DNA of 64,000 nucleotides from Boseongicola sp. (GTDB lineage Bacteria > Pseudomonadota > Alphaproteobacteria > Rhodobacterales > Rhodobacteraceae), in the NCBI GenBank assembly GCA_028824715.1, contig JAPPCV010000056.1, positions 1 through 64,000 of the forward strand, written 5' to 3'. Below the pieces are notes generated by a model, which was not told the origin of the DNA, did no database searches, and saw only the letters and a program-made list of their open reading frames with translations. The first letter of the stretch is position 1; every line of letters begins with the position of its first letter. This document shows, one piece after another, positions 44,832-54,484 of this stretch. The position numbers and the translations under genes were made by a program.

Positions 44832-45554
44832 ATGATGTTGCAATGGATGAGATCGCTTGCATTCGGTTTCTTCATGTATGCCGCGATGTTCGGATACGCG
44901 ATCCTTTTCCTGCCCTTTGCGGTCATCAGCCGGGACTGGGCATATCGCGCCTGCAATGCCTGGTGCGCCCTTGTTGTCCGGACGGCGCACCGGATGGTCG
45001 GTCTCAAGGTCGAGATCAGGGGCGACCCGCCGGCCGGCGACGTCTTGATCGCCGCGAAACACCAGTCGTTCTTCGACATCATCGTGATCTTCCATTCCGT
45101 GCATCGGCCGAGGTTCATCATGAAGCGCGAGCTGCTGCTTGCACCCGTTCTGGGGCAATACGCGCTCCGCATCGGCTGCATCCCGGTCGCACGCGGCAAG
45201 CGGAGCGAAGCGATTCGCAAGATGAAGCGCGAGGTCGGCAGGAAAGGCTCGGACATGGGCCAGTTGATCATCTATCCGCAGGGAACGCGCGTCGCGCCGG
45301 GTTCCTGGAAGCCCTACAAGGTCGGCACGGGCGTCCTGTACGAGCAGCTTGGCAAGCCCTGCGTGCCGGTCGCCACCAATGTCGGGTTCTTCTGGCCGAA
45401 ACGAGAAGTCCTTCGCAGGCCGGGCACGGCGGTGGTCGAGTTTCTTGATCCGATTCCGCCTGGGCTTCCCGTTGCAGAATTCATGGAAACGCTGGAAGAA
45501 CGCGTCGAGGCCCGCTCGGACGCGCTCCTCGACGAGGCCCGGGCGGCAAGCTGA
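44832..45554 (+). CDS. 1-acyl-sn-glycerol-3-phosphate acyltransferase (PlsC family)
   Basis: A 240-residue membrane-associated acyltransferase that converts lysophosphatidic acid to phosphatidic acid. Motif I is HQSFFD, motif II region PRFIMKRELLLAPVLG, motif III YPQGTR (Gln in place of the common Glu of FPEGTR), motif IV VPVATNVG. An N-terminal hydrophobic segment (LAFGFFMYAAMFGYAILFLPF) anchors it. I start at the ATG at 44832; the ORF track begins 58 codons earlier. It lies just upstream of accA, both in lipid synthesis, with about 145 bp between. Confidence 0.88.
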   Translation: MMLQWMRSLAFGFFMYAAMFGYAILFLPFAVISRDWAYRACNAWCALVVRTAHRMVGLKVEIRGDPPAGDVLIAAKHQSFFDIIVIFHSVHRPRFIMKRELLLAPVLGQYALRIGCIPVARGKRSEAIRKMKREVGRKGSDMGQLIIYPQGTRVAPGSWKPYKVGTGVLYEQLGKPCVPVATNVGFFWPKREVLRRPGTAVVEFLDPIPPGLPVAEFMETLEERVEARSDALLDEARAAS

Positions 45555-45698
45555 GGCTGCATTCGAACCACCTCGTCATGCCCCGCCCGAACGGGGAAAG
45601 TCATTGCTTTGCCGAGCGGAACGGCGCAACGACCCGGACGGCGACACTTGCGGTACGTGGCTCTGGGACCTTATATTGCGAGCCGTGAAAGGGCAGGC

Positions 45699-46658
45699 AT
45701 GAACTATCTCGAGTTTGAAAAGCCTCTCGCGGAAATCGAAGGCAAGGCGGAAGAGCTGCGCGCGATGGCGCGCTCGAATGCCGGGATGGACATCAAGAAG
45801 GAGGCCAACCAGCTGGATTCGAAGGCAAAGTCGCTGCTGGCCGATCTCTACAAGAATCTGTCCCCTTGGAGAAAGTGCCAGGTCGCGCGCCATCCCGACC
45901 GGCCGCATTGCACTGACTATATCGAGGCCCTGTTCACCGAGTACACGCCTCTGGCAGGCGACCGGAGCTTTGCCGATGACCAGGCCGTGATCGGCGGGCT
46001 GGCTCGCCTGAACGGTCGCCCGGTGATGGTGATCGGGCACGAGAAAGGGAAGAACACGCAGGCCCGCATAGAGCGCAATTTTGGCATGGCGCGTCCTGAG
46101 GGCTACAGGAAGGCCGTGCGACTCATGGATCTCGCGGACCGGTTCAACGTGCCCGTGGTGACCCTCATCGACACACCGGGCGCCTACCCCGGCAAGGGTG
46201 CGGAGGAGAGAGGCCAGTCCGAGGCAATTGCTCGGGCGACGGAAAAGTGCCTGAAGATCGGGGTCCCGCTCGTGAGCATGGTGATTGGCGAAGGCGGCTC
46301 CGGCGGGGCGGTGGCGATTGCGACCGCGAATCGCGTCGCGATGCTGGAGCATTCGGTCTATTCGGTGATTTCTCCGGAGGGTTGCGCGTCAATTCTCTGG
46401 AAGGATGCCGAAAAGATGCGGGAAGCGGCCGAAGCCCTTAGGTTGACAGCTCAGGACCTGCACCGTCTCGGCGTGATCGACCAGATTGTCCGCGAACCCA
46501 TTGGCGGCGCTCATCGGAACATGGGGGCGACGACAAAGTCCGTGGGGAAGTGCATCGAGAAGTTCCTGGAGCAGCTCTCGGGAATGTCACGCAAGAAGCT
46601 GGTCGAGGAGCGGCGTTCGAAGTTCCTGTCGATGGGACAGGGCAGTCTGGCCGCATAG
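45699..46658 (+). CDS. accA: Acetyl-CoA carboxylase carboxyltransferase subunit alpha
   Basis: Transfers carboxyl from carboxybiotin to acetyl-CoA with AccD, forming malonyl-CoA for fatty acid synthesis. The 319-residue protein begins [20 protein letters not shown] and contains [60 protein letters not shown] and [11 protein letters not shown], all standard for AccA. The ATG at 45699 gives the usual N-terminus; the ORF track adds 30 spurious residues. Confidence 0.96.
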   Translation: MNYLEFEKPLAEIEGKAEELRAMARSNAGMDIKKEANQLDSKAKSLLADLYKNLSPWRKCQVARHPDRPHCTDYIEALFTEYTPLAGDRSFADDQAVIGGLARLNGRPVMVIGHEKGKNTQARIERNFGMARPEGYRKAVRLMDLADRFNVPVVTLIDTPGAYPGKGAEERGQSEAIARATEKCLKIGVPLVSMVIGEGGSGGAVAIATANRVAMLEHSVYSVISPEGCASILWKDAEKMREAAEALRLTAQDLHRLGVIDQIVREPIGGAHRNMGATTKSVGKCIEKFLEQLSGMSRKKLVEERRSKFLSMGQGSLAA

Positions 46659-47090
46659 GCCGTGATCACATACTGGAGTTCAGGCTGACGGAGAGTGGCG
46701 GGGGCATTGCCGCTTCGTCAAGCGCGGTGATCGGCCAGCTGCAGAAGTGGCACTACCCTGAGATGCGACGCGACCGACGGCAGCCGGTCGACATGATCAC
46801 CGCAGCGCACGGACGGGAGGCACGAAGCCACCGGGTCTGCCAGTCGCGCGAGTCTGAATCCCATAGTCGCCTTCCGGCTTGAGGGATCCTTGTCCCTGTA
46901 GGGTCGATTGCCGCAGGTTCCGCTCGTGCCGCCCCGGCGTCCGGCCAAGGAAGCGGCCATGGTGAACGAATCGCAAGGCGGTCGTGGAGAGGCCGAGCCT
47001 GGCAGGCGGGTGCGCACTCGTTGTGTCGCGAACACGGACATGCAAGCGATGCACTTGCCGAGAAATCGGGTTTGTCCGCCCGGGCCCAGC
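46659..47090. other. 432-bp convergent gap, accA / Kef antiporter
   Basis: No convincing gene. Short ORFs on both strands are frame artefacts. I looked for a bidirectional terminator between the two convergent genes and saw no strong stem with a T-run. Confidence 0.5.
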
Positions 47091-48944
47091 CTAGCCGTCC
47101 CGCAGGATCTCGCGAATCCGGGTGCCGAGTTCCTGTTCCCAAGGGCCGCGCATTTCCTTGACCCGTGCCACGTATGCGTCGTTCTTTTCCAGCGGAAGGG
47201 CCGGATCGTAGGAATCCGCGACTTCCAGCATTGCGCGGTGGTCCAAGTCGTTGAATGCCTCGACCATCTTCCTGGACTTTGCGCGAGGTATGCCAAGCGC
47301 CTCGTACGCGGAACGCCCGACCCTGAGTGAACTGTCATAGGTTTCGCGGATAATGTCCCTGCATCCAACCGCCCAAAGGTCGTACACGTGGTGCCGGTTC
47401 CTGGCGCTTGCTATCACGTGAAGATCCGGAAAGCTGTGGATCGCGTATTTGGCGAGCTGCGTGACGCTGTCTACGTCGTCGATCGCAATCACCAGGACCT
47501 TCGCCCGGTCAATGCCGGCAGCCTTCAGGAGGTCCGGACGGGTGGCATCCCCGAAATACACCCTCGCCCCGAACCTTCGCAGCATGTCGATCTGCTTGGA
47601 ATCGTAGTCTATGACGGTCGTCTTGTATCCTGCTGCAAGGAGCATTCGGTCAACTATGGTGCCGATCCGGCCATAACCGGCGATGATGACCTCGCCGGGC
47701 TCCTCGAACTCGTCCTCGTTGAGCACTTCCTCGCTGATGAAGTGGTCCGTGATCACCCGTTCATGGACAATGAAGAGCAAGGGCGTCAGCAGCATCGACA
47801 TGGCAATCACGAGAAGCAACTGGTCGGCGAACGCGGCCGGCAGAACGGCATTGGCAACCGAAAAGGAAAGCAGCACGAAGCCGAATTCACCGGCCTGCGA
47901 GAGCGCAATTGCTAGAAGCCAGCGATCCGGTCCCCTGAGACCGAATGCCGTGCCAAGCAGAAAGAGGATTGCGCCCTTTATCGCGATCAGGCCCAGCGTC
48001 AGGCCGATCGTGATGGGTAGGCTCTCCCACAGGAGCGCGAAGTTGATGCCGGCCCCGACCGTAATGAAGAAGAGGCCGAGGAGGAGCCCGCGGAACGGAT
48101 CGATGTCGCTCTCGAGTTCGTGGCGGTACTCGCTGTTGGCAAGCACGACGCCCGCGATGAACGCGCCAAGCGCCGGAGAAAGCCCGACAAGCACCATCAG
48201 GAGCGCGATGGTTACGACGATGGCAAGGGCGGTTGCAACGAAGATCTCGCGGAGGCCCGTGACGGCAATGAACCTGAGTGCGGGACGTGTCAGGTAGTTT
48301 CCCCCGAGAATCACGATGCCGACGGCGCACAGCGTTACAACGGCTGTTTGCCATCCGTTCATTCCCTCCACGAGGCTCAAGGCAGGGCCGTGGCCCTCGG
48401 TGCCAGATGTTGCTGCGGAAGCCGCCAGTTCGGGAATCGCCAGCAAGGGCACAACCGCGAGGATCGGGATGACGGCCACGTCCTGGGTCAGAAGGACAAA
48501 GAATCCGGACTCGCCCCCCGGGCTCTTCAGCAGACCCTTTTCGGTCAGAGTCTGCAGCGTGATCGCAGTCGAGGAGAGCGCCAGCACGAGACCGATCGCG
48601 ACCGACACGTTCCAGGGGTGCCCCAGCATGTTGGCCAGGCCCGCAACGACGGCCGTCGTCAGCACAATCTGGCCACCGCCCAGCCCAAGCACCTTGAGCC
48701 GCATTTGCCACAGGTATCTCGGTTCCAGCTCGAGCCCGATGAGAAACAGCATCAAGACGACACCAAGTTCGGCAACCTGCTGGATCGCATGCACGTCGAC
48801 ATCCAGCAACGCCAGAACCGGGCTGATCGCGACGCCCGCGACGAGGTAGCCAAGAACCGAGCCTATTCCGAGTCGCGTGGCGACGGGGACGGAAACGACA
48901 CCCGCGATCAGGAAAATGAATGCAAGAAGCAGGATGTCGGTCAT
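47091..48944 (-). CDS. Monovalent cation:proton antiporter-2 (KefB/KefC-type) with TrkA-N domain
   Basis: A 617-residue inner-membrane protein. About twelve hydrophobic segments (residues 1-390) form the Na/H exchanger-like transport domain, with GLELEPRYLWQMR and SSTAITLQTLTEKG as in Kef proteins. A cytoplasmic Rossmann TrkA-N/RCK domain follows (IIAGYGRIGTIVDRML, VIDYDSKQIDMLRRFGARVYFGDATRPDLL), ending in a short helical tail. Kef proteins export K+ under electrophile stress with glutathione adduct gating; no ancillary kefF/kefG gene is present here. Confidence 0.92.
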   Translation of the reverse strand: MTDILLLAFIFLIAGVVSVPVATRLGIGSVLGYLVAGVAISPVLALLDVDVHAIQQVAELGVVLMLFLIGLELEPRYLWQMRLKVLGLGGGQIVLTTAVVAGLANMLGHPWNVSVAIGLVLALSSTAITLQTLTEKGLLKSPGGESGFFVLLTQDVAVIPILAVVPLLAIPELAASAATSGTEGHGPALSLVEGMNGWQTAVVTLCAVGIVILGGNYLTRPALRFIAVTGLREIFVATALAIVVTIALLMVLVGLSPALGAFIAGVVLANSEYRHELESDIDPFRGLLLGLFFITVGAGINFALLWESLPITIGLTLGLIAIKGAILFLLGTAFGLRGPDRWLLAIALSQAGEFGFVLLSFSVANAVLPAAFADQLLLVIAMSMLLTPLLFIVHERVITDHFISEEVLNEDEFEEPGEVIIAGYGRIGTIVDRMLLAAGYKTTVIDYDSKQIDMLRRFGARVYFGDATRPDLLKAAGIDRAKVLVIAIDDVDSVTQLAKYAIHSFPDLHVIASARNRHHVYDLWAVGCRDIIRETYDSSLRVGRSAYEALGIPRAKSRKMVEAFNDLDHRAMLEVADSYDPALPLEKNDAYVARVKEMRGPWEQELGTRIREILRDG

Positions 48945-49038
48945 GCAATCTAATTGCAGGGTTCCGGGCGTGCTGAAAAGGCGAAAGCTTGCGGTGCCGG
49001 AAGAATCTTTCGGGTCTCGTATCCGGGACGAAATTTTT

Positions 49039-49067
49039 TTGCTTTCCTGAATGCCAGTCTTTGCTAT
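49039..49067 (+). promoter_or_regulatory. candidate promoter of coxSLM
   Basis: TTGCTT and TGCTAT are 17 bp apart in an AT-rich patch, placing transcription start near 49074, some 40 bp before coxS. The ribosome-binding site of coxS, AGGAGG at 49105-49110, is perfect. Confidence 0.45.
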
Positions 49068-49116
49068 CGTTCAGGCATGTCCCGGCGACCCGAAGTGAAT
49101 TCCTAGGAGGATCAAG

Positions 49117-49587
49117 ATGAGCACAGTCTCCATGACGGTGAACGGCATGGCCGTATCCGCCGATGTCGAGGACCGAACTCTCCTTGTCGACTACATTCGC
49201 GAGCACCTGCGCCTGACCGGCACGCATGTCGGATGCGACACAAGCCAGTGCGGCACCTGCGTGGTTCACGTGGACGGCAAGGCGGTGAAGTCCTGCACCA
49301 TGCTGGCCGCCGCGGCCGAAGGCGCGGAGGTCACCACCATTGAAGGCGTGGCGAACGGCGACCTGCACCCAATGCAGAGGGCATTCAATGACAATCACGG
49401 GCTTCAGTGCGGCTTCTGCACGCCTGGCATGATCATGAGCGGAATCGACATGGTCAATCGCTACAAGGCTGAAGGAAGGGAGCTCGACGAGGCCGCGATC
49501 CGTCATGAGCTTGAAGGCAATCTCTGCCGATGCACCGGCTACCACAACATCGTGAAGTCGATTGCGCAAGCCGCTAGCGAGATGTGA
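49117..49587 (+). CDS. coxS: Carbon-monoxide-dehydrogenase-like small subunit, [2Fe-2S] protein (form II)
   Basis: A 156-residue cytoplasmic iron-sulfur subunit that passes electrons from the molybdenum subunit. The plant-type cluster uses C40, C45, C48 and C60 ([11 protein letters not shown]), and the second cluster C98, C101, C137 and C139 ([14 protein letters not shown]). It is first in the order S-L-M, which is typical of form II (the CO-type form I order is M-S-L). Behind a perfect AGGAGG. Confidence 0.92.
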   Translation: MSTVSMTVNGMAVSADVEDRTLLVDYIREHLRLTGTHVGCDTSQCGTCVVHVDGKAVKSCTMLAAAAEGAEVTTIEGVANGDLHPMQRAFNDNHGLQCGFCTPGMIMSGIDMVNRYKAEGRELDEAAIRHELEGNLCRCTGYHNIVKSIAQAASEM

Positions 49588-49599
49588 GGAGGGCGACAG

Positions 49600-51960
49600 A
49601 TGAGCGAAGGAATCGGTGCACCGGTCAAGCGCAAGGAGGACAGGCGCTTCATTACCGGCAAGGGCAAGTATACCGACGACGTCAGGATGGAGAACCAGGC
49701 CTACGCGGCGTTCGTCCGGTCGCCGCACGCACATGCAGAGATCAAGGGAATCGAGGCGTCCGCGGCCGAGGGGATGAGCGGTGTCATTGCCGTTCTGACC
49801 GGCGCGCAACTGACCGGTGACGGCATCGGCAACCTGATCTGTGGCTGGGCTATCTCGTCGAAGGACGGAAGCCCGATGAACATGGGCGCATGGTCTGCCC
49901 TGGCTACCGAGAAGGTGCGGTATGTTGGCGATGCGGTGGCCGTCGTCATCGCGGAGAGCAAGGATGAGGCTCAGGCCGCAGCCGAGGCGGTCGAGGTGAG
50001 CTACAGCGAGCTTCCCGTGGCGGCGAGCATCGCGGCCGCTCTCGCCGACGGCGCTCCGGAAGTCCACGAAAACGCGCCCGGCAACGTGATCTACGACTGG
50101 GAGCTCGGCGACGGCGACGCGACGGAGGCAGCCCTGGCGGGTGCCGCTCATGTCACGGAAATGGACATTACCAACAACCGCCTCGCCCCGAACGCGATGG
50201 AGCCCCGGTCTGCGGTTGCGACCTACGACGACGCGGAAGACCACTACACGCTGTATTCGACCAGCCAGAACCCCCACGTGGCACGGCTTGTGCTGAGCGC
50301 ATTCTATCAGGTCGCACCGGAGCACAAGCTTCGCGTGATCGCGCCTGATGTGGGCGGTGGGTTCGGGTCGAAGATCTACATCTACCCGGAAGAGATCGTC
50401 TGCCTCTGGGCATCCATGAAGACCAGGCGCTCCGTGAAGTGGACGGCTGAGAGGACGGAGTCCTTCCTGACCGATGCCCACGGGCGCGATCACGTCACCA
50501 AGGCGCGGATTGGCTTCGATGCCGATGGCAGGATCGTCGGCTTCAAGGTCTCTACCAAGGCGAACTTCGGTGCCTACATGTCGCTCTTTTCGAGCGCCGT
50601 GCCGACGTATCTCTACGCGACGCTGCTTTCGGGAACCTACGACATCCCGGCGATCCATTGCGAAGTCCTGGCGTGCTACACCAACACCGTGCCCGTGGAC
50701 GCCTATCGCGGCGCAGGGCGGCCGGAAGCGTCATTCGTCGTGGAGCGCCTCATGGAGACGGCCGCGCGAGAGATGGGAAAGGATCCGGCGGAACTGAGGC
50801 GGGTAAACTTCGTCAAGGAGTTCCCGTACCAGACCCAGGTCATAATGAACTACGACTCGGGAGATTTCGAAGGCAACATGAACCAGGCCATGGAGGCCGC
50901 CGACTGGGCCGGCTTCGCGGCGCGGAAGGCAGAGGCCGCCAATCGTGGCAAGCTTCGCGGCATCGGCATGGCCTGCTACATCGAGGCATGCGGAATCGCG
51001 CCTTCGGCGGCGGTTGGCTCGCTCGGGGCCGGCGTCGGCCTCTGGGAATCGGCCGAAGTGCGCGTGAACCCGGTCGGAACGATCGAGGTGCTGACTGGCT
51101 CGCACAGCCACGGGCAGGGGCATGAAACGACCTTTGCGCAGGTCGTGGCAGAGCGTTTCGGCGTGCCGCTCGACAGCATCCAGATCGTCCACGGCGACAC
51201 TGACAAGGTGCAGTTCGGCATGGGCACCTACGGGTCGCGGTCTGGTCCCGTCGGCATATCGGCGATCGTCAAGGCCTGCGACAAGGTCGAGGTGAAGGTG
51301 CGGAAGATCGCGGCGCACCTGCTGGAATGCGATCCGGACGAACTCGTGATGGAAGACAGCCAGGTCAAGGTGCCTGGCACCAACAAGGCGCTCGGCTGGC
51401 ACGAGGTGGGGCTCGCGGCCTACACTGCGCACAACCTGCCCGCCGACATGGAGCCTGGCCTGAAGGAGGGAGCGTTCTACGATCCCGAGAACTTCACTTT
51501 CCCGATGGGCTGTTTCGTTGCCGAAGTCGAGATCGATCCAGGCACCGGAAAGACCGACGTCGTCAAGTTCGTGGCGTCGGACGATTTCGGGGTGATCATC
51601 AATCCGATGATTGTCGAAGGCCAGGTTCATGGCGGCATTGCACAGGGTGTCGGGCAGGCCTTGCTGGAAGAAATGGTGTATGACGAGAGCGGCCAGCCGG
51701 TATCGGGGTCCTACATGGACTACACGATGCCGCGGGCCGAAGACGTGCCGAGCTTCGTGGTCGAGCACCATAACACCCGGTGCGCGACGAATCCCCTGGG
51801 CATCAAGGGCTGTGGGGAAGCCGGCGCAATCGGCTCGCCGCCTGCCGTCATCAACGCGATCACTGACGCCATCGGCAACAACGACATCAGCATGCCGGCG
51901 ACGTCCGCGAAGGTCTGGGCTGCAATCCAGGCTTCCGGCACCGGAATGGCCGCTGAATAG
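49600..51960 (+). CDS. coxL: Carbon-monoxide-dehydrogenase-like large subunit, molybdopterin-binding (form II)
   Basis: A 786-residue molybdenum hydroxylase subunit. The active-site loop is AYRGAGR (residues 368-374), which marks form II; true CO dehydrogenases (form I) have AYXCSFR with the Cu-binding cysteine. The cofactor segments GGGFGSK, SHSHGQGHETTFAQV and GIKGCGEAGAIGSP with the catalytic Glu are present. Form II enzymes have uncertain substrates; CO oxidation is weak or unproven for many. It starts 12 bp after coxS with GGAGGG upstream. Confidence 0.93.
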   Translation: MSEGIGAPVKRKEDRRFITGKGKYTDDVRMENQAYAAFVRSPHAHAEIKGIEASAAEGMSGVIAVLTGAQLTGDGIGNLICGWAISSKDGSPMNMGAWSALATEKVRYVGDAVAVVIAESKDEAQAAAEAVEVSYSELPVAASIAAALADGAPEVHENAPGNVIYDWELGDGDATEAALAGAAHVTEMDITNNRLAPNAMEPRSAVATYDDAEDHYTLYSTSQNPHVARLVLSAFYQVAPEHKLRVIAPDVGGGFGSKIYIYPEEIVCLWASMKTRRSVKWTAERTESFLTDAHGRDHVTKARIGFDADGRIVGFKVSTKANFGAYMSLFSSAVPTYLYATLLSGTYDIPAIHCEVLACYTNTVPVDAYRGAGRPEASFVVERLMETAAREMGKDPAELRRVNFVKEFPYQTQVIMNYDSGDFEGNMNQAMEAADWAGFAARKAEAANRGKLRGIGMACYIEACGIAPSAAVGSLGAGVGLWESAEVRVNPVGTIEVLTGSHSHGQGHETTFAQVVAERFGVPLDSIQIVHGDTDKVQFGMGTYGSRSGPVGISAIVKACDKVEVKVRKIAAHLLECDPDELVMEDSQVKVPGTNKALGWHEVGLAAYTAHNLPADMEPGLKEGAFYDPENFTFPMGCFVAEVEIDPGTGKTDVVKFVASDDFGVIINPMIVEGQVHGGIAQGVGQALLEEMVYDESGQPVSGSYMDYTMPRAEDVPSFVVEHHNTRCATNPLGIKGCGEAGAIGSPPAVINAITDAIGNNDISMPATSAKVWAAIQASGTGMAAE

Positions 51961-51971
51961 GGAGAGAGGCG

Positions 51972-52769
51972 ATGCATTCATTGAACTACCACAAGGCGTC
52001 CAACGCATCGGAAGCCGCCAGACTCCTTTCCGGAACGGAGGACGGGAAGTTCCTTGCGGGCGGCCAGACCCTTATTCCTGCCATGAAGACGCGCCTTGCC
52101 GCGCCGTCGGACCTCGTGGACGTGTCAGGCGCAGCGGAATTGCGCGGGATCAATGTCTCGGGCCGAGAGATTGCGATAGGAGCCGCGACGACGCATGCGG
52201 AAGTCGCGGCAAACGGCGAGTTGCGCAATGTCTGCCCGTCAATTTGCGACATGGCCGCGAATATAGGTGACCCGGCGGTTCGCCATCGTGGCACGATCGG
52301 GGGCTCGATTGCCAACAATGATCCCGCGGCGGACTACCCGGCAGCGATGCTTGCCCTGGGTGCCACGATCAGGACAGCCAGCCGGGAGATTGCGGCAGAT
52401 GATTTCTTTGTCGGTCTCTTTGAGACCGCACTCGACGATGACGAACTCATCACGTCAATTGGCTTCACGGCACCGGCTGCAGGCGCCTATGCCAAGTTTC
52501 CGAACCCTGCGTCGCGATACGCGATGTGCGGCGTCTTCGTTGCGAAAGGTGATGACGGGGTCCGCGTCGGGGTCACCGGGGCCGGTTCGGACGGCGCTTT
52601 CCGGGCAGGCGACTTCGAGGCCGCGCTTGACGGCGAGTTCTCCGCAGAAGCGCTGGACGGCCTTTCGGTGCGTGCGGAAGGGATGTTGTCCGACATCCAT
52701 GGCGATGCCGTCTATCGCGCCAATCTGGTTTCCGTCATGGCCAAGCGCGCCGTCGCCGCCGCCGGCTGA
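51972..52769 (+). CDS. coxM: Carbon-monoxide-dehydrogenase-like medium subunit, FAD-binding (form II)
   Basis: A 265-residue FAD subunit that passes electrons to the quinone pool. FAD contacts are seen in AGGQTLIPAMKTRL and in NIGDPAVRHRGTIGGSIANNDPAADYPA, the diagnostic double-glycine motif. It completes coxS-coxL-coxM. Accessory genes for cofactor insertion (coxD, coxE, coxF, coxG, MoCo sulfurylase) are absent downstream; a strong hairpin follows the stop instead. Confidence 0.92.
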   Translation: MHSLNYHKASNASEAARLLSGTEDGKFLAGGQTLIPAMKTRLAAPSDLVDVSGAAELRGINVSGREIAIGAATTHAEVAANGELRNVCPSICDMAANIGDPAVRHRGTIGGSIANNDPAADYPAAMLALGATIRTASREIAADDFFVGLFETALDDDELITSIGFTAPAAGAYAKFPNPASRYAMCGVFVAKGDDGVRVGVTGAGSDGAFRAGDFEAALDGEFSAEALDGLSVRAEGMLSDIHGDAVYRANLVSVMAKRAVAAAG

Positions 52770-53128
52770 CCTCCTTGATTGTGCGCCGGCTCCAACGAGC
52801 CGGTGCACATGTGCCGTGTTGGATGGGCGCCTCGTTGGGTCGCGAGTTGAACGCGCATTGCCGATCGGGTCCCGTCGAACGTCCTTTCCGTCCGAATTGC
52901 GCCAGGCCCTGTTGCATTCAGCTCCAGGCGCGCGATTGGACGCGCACCGCGCGAGACCCGAGGATGGGAGTCTGGCAAGGGGTCGTTGCAGGAGCGCCGG
53001 CAAAGGCTGACTTCGAGCAATCGTGTCGACGTATGCCGCCCGCTGAAGGGTGGCCGGCGTCTCGATTGGGCTGAAGCTTCGTTTTGCCGCAGCCGGCGGG
53101 CTTTACGCCGGCCCCCCGGCTGGAGTAG
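52770..53128. other. 359-bp gap after coxSLM
   Basis: Apart from the hairpin just after coxM I see no gene, repeat or RNA. The ORFs listed on either strand are artefacts. Confidence 0.5.
52781..52808. terminator. 12-bp hairpin after coxM
   Basis: GTGCGCCGGCTC and GAGCCGGTGCAC pair over 12 positions (one G-T wobble) around the loop CAAC, 11 bp after the coxM stop. No T-run follows, so it may be a Rho-assisted terminator or an mRNA 3' stabiliser. Confidence 0.6.
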
Positions 53129-53494
53129 ATGGAGGCGGAACAGGCGGGAACGGAGACGGTGATGCCGTCTGACGAGACGAAGCCGACCGCAGATTCGACG
53201 GCGGCGGACCTGGCGCACCACGAAAGCCGGCACGTCAGTGTGTTCGGCCAGCTTGGTGACGACATGGCGGCGTTCCGCGCTGATGTCGTCGAACGTATCG
53301 AAAGCGGAAACGCTGCAAACACGTTGCAGGAAATGAAGATCTCCAGGATCCGGATGCGGATGGCCGTTTTCCTTTCGGCTGTCCTGATCCTGCTCTTCGC
53401 GCTTTGGAGCATGTTCGGACTGACCACCATCACGGAGCCTGCCGCCGACACCGTCCGGACGGTTGCGCCAGCCCCGCATTCCGAAACGGGATAG
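53129..53494 (+). CDS. small single-pass membrane protein A, unknown function, paralogue of the next gene
   Basis: A 121-residue protein: acidic, disordered-looking N-terminus, then FGQLGDDMAAFRADVVERIESGN (residues 39-61), a basic stretch (KISRIRMRM), one transmembrane segment (about 79-98, ending ALWSMFGL) and a short tail. The FGxLxDDxAAFRADxVER block and the W-S-x-F-G end of the membrane segment recur in the next gene. I do not recognise the family. GGAG sits close before the ATG at 53129; the ATG at 53162 also has GGAG at better spacing. Confidence 0.6.
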   Translation: MEAEQAGTETVMPSDETKPTADSTAADLAHHESRHVSVFGQLGDDMAAFRADVVERIESGNAANTLQEMKISRIRMRMAVFLSAVLILLFALWSMFGLTTITEPAADTVRTVAPAPHSETG

Positions 53495-53668
53495 GAGCTC
53501 CCAGACGGGGACATGGCCAGGGACACGGACGGAATTCGTGCCAACGCGACCGACCGCGACTCATTGGCGCGGGGCAATCGAATTTGAGAAAATTCTTCTT
53601 GGCTTCCCCGTGGTTGCGTGATTACCTGTCCGGAAAAGATTGCCTGGGGGCAGGCATGAGGCAGGCAG

Positions 53669-54100
53669 ATGCAGGACTTCGGACGACTCTCCGACGGGGT
53701 GGAGGACCCCCCCGCCGACAACTGGACCCGTCACAATCTCCATGGATTTCCGAAAGTCGCGCTTCGCGCCGACGTGACGGTCGCCGAAGACAAGGACGAT
53801 GGCACGTTCGGCAAGCTTCGTGACGACCTGGCCGCATTTCGCGCCGACCAGGTCGAACGCCTTGCCGCCCGGAACAGGGTGACTGCCGAACGTGGCGAAC
53901 GGCTAGGTGCCGCGTTCGCCAATTCCAGAACCGGAACGGCGGGTCGCCCCGAATGGCAGGACACCCCGATTGCGCTGGTTCCGATTCAGTTCCTTCTTGA
54001 GCTGGCAGTCTCCTTTGGCATCGCTGCCGGCCTCATCATGTTTTGGAGCACTTTCGGACCCGCGATCGTCGCGGCACTTGTCGGCCAGCCCATCCATTAG
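53669..54100 (+). CDS. small membrane protein B, unknown function, paralogue of the previous gene
   Basis: A 143-residue protein with FGKLRDDLAAFRADQVERLAARN at residues 47-69, 15 of 24 aligned positions identical to protein A over this block, a hydrophilic linker, and one long or two short hydrophobic segments (about 103-137) ending IMFWSTFGPAIV. The Shine-Dalgarno is weak. The 174-bp spacer to the first copy shows no third copy. A duplicated membrane-anchored helix protein is the simplest reading; function unknown. A 6-bp inverted repeat (CCACGG/CCGTGG) follows the stop. Confidence 0.6.
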   Translation: MQDFGRLSDGVEDPPADNWTRHNLHGFPKVALRADVTVAEDKDDGTFGKLRDDLAAFRADQVERLAARNRVTAERGERLGAAFANSRTGTAGRPEWQDTPIALVPIQFLLELAVSFGIAAGLIMFWSTFGPAIVAALVGQPIH

Positions 54101-54484
54101 CCACGGTGCTTGACGGCTGCCCGTGGACATGCCGGTTCCGGCAGTCCCGAAGGTCCAAGCACGTCTCGCACGCCGCTTCTTGCGCCGGCAACGACGCCAG
54201 GACGCATCACGTCGCCCGGCACCGGTCGCATCGGCCTGCACTCTTGGACGTCCATGCAACCCTTGCAGCGCAGCCTTCCAGCTGCCGATCCATGCGTGCG
54301 GGCGGCGATGCCTCAGGCTCGGCATCTGGCGGTTAGCGACCTGAAGGCCGTTCGCTTGGCAGCTCCGGAACCGGTCGGCTACAGCTACAGTTCCCGGCAG
54401 CGGCTCTCGCGTCGGATGTGCGCATGCCTTGCGGCATTCCGGCCGGATACGGATAACGCGCTGCCGTAGCGTGCGGTCCGCGAG
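54101..54484. other. 384-bp convergent gap
   Basis: CCACGG at 54101-54106 pairs with CCGTGG at 54121-54126 right after the stop of membrane protein B, a possible weak terminator. The rest holds no recognisable gene or RNA. Confidence 0.45.

Noticed and set aside
47887-50658. 923-codon minus-strand ORF, the longest in the track
   Set aside because: Crosses the 3' part of the Kef gene in the wrong frame and the antisense of coxS/coxL; no protein character.
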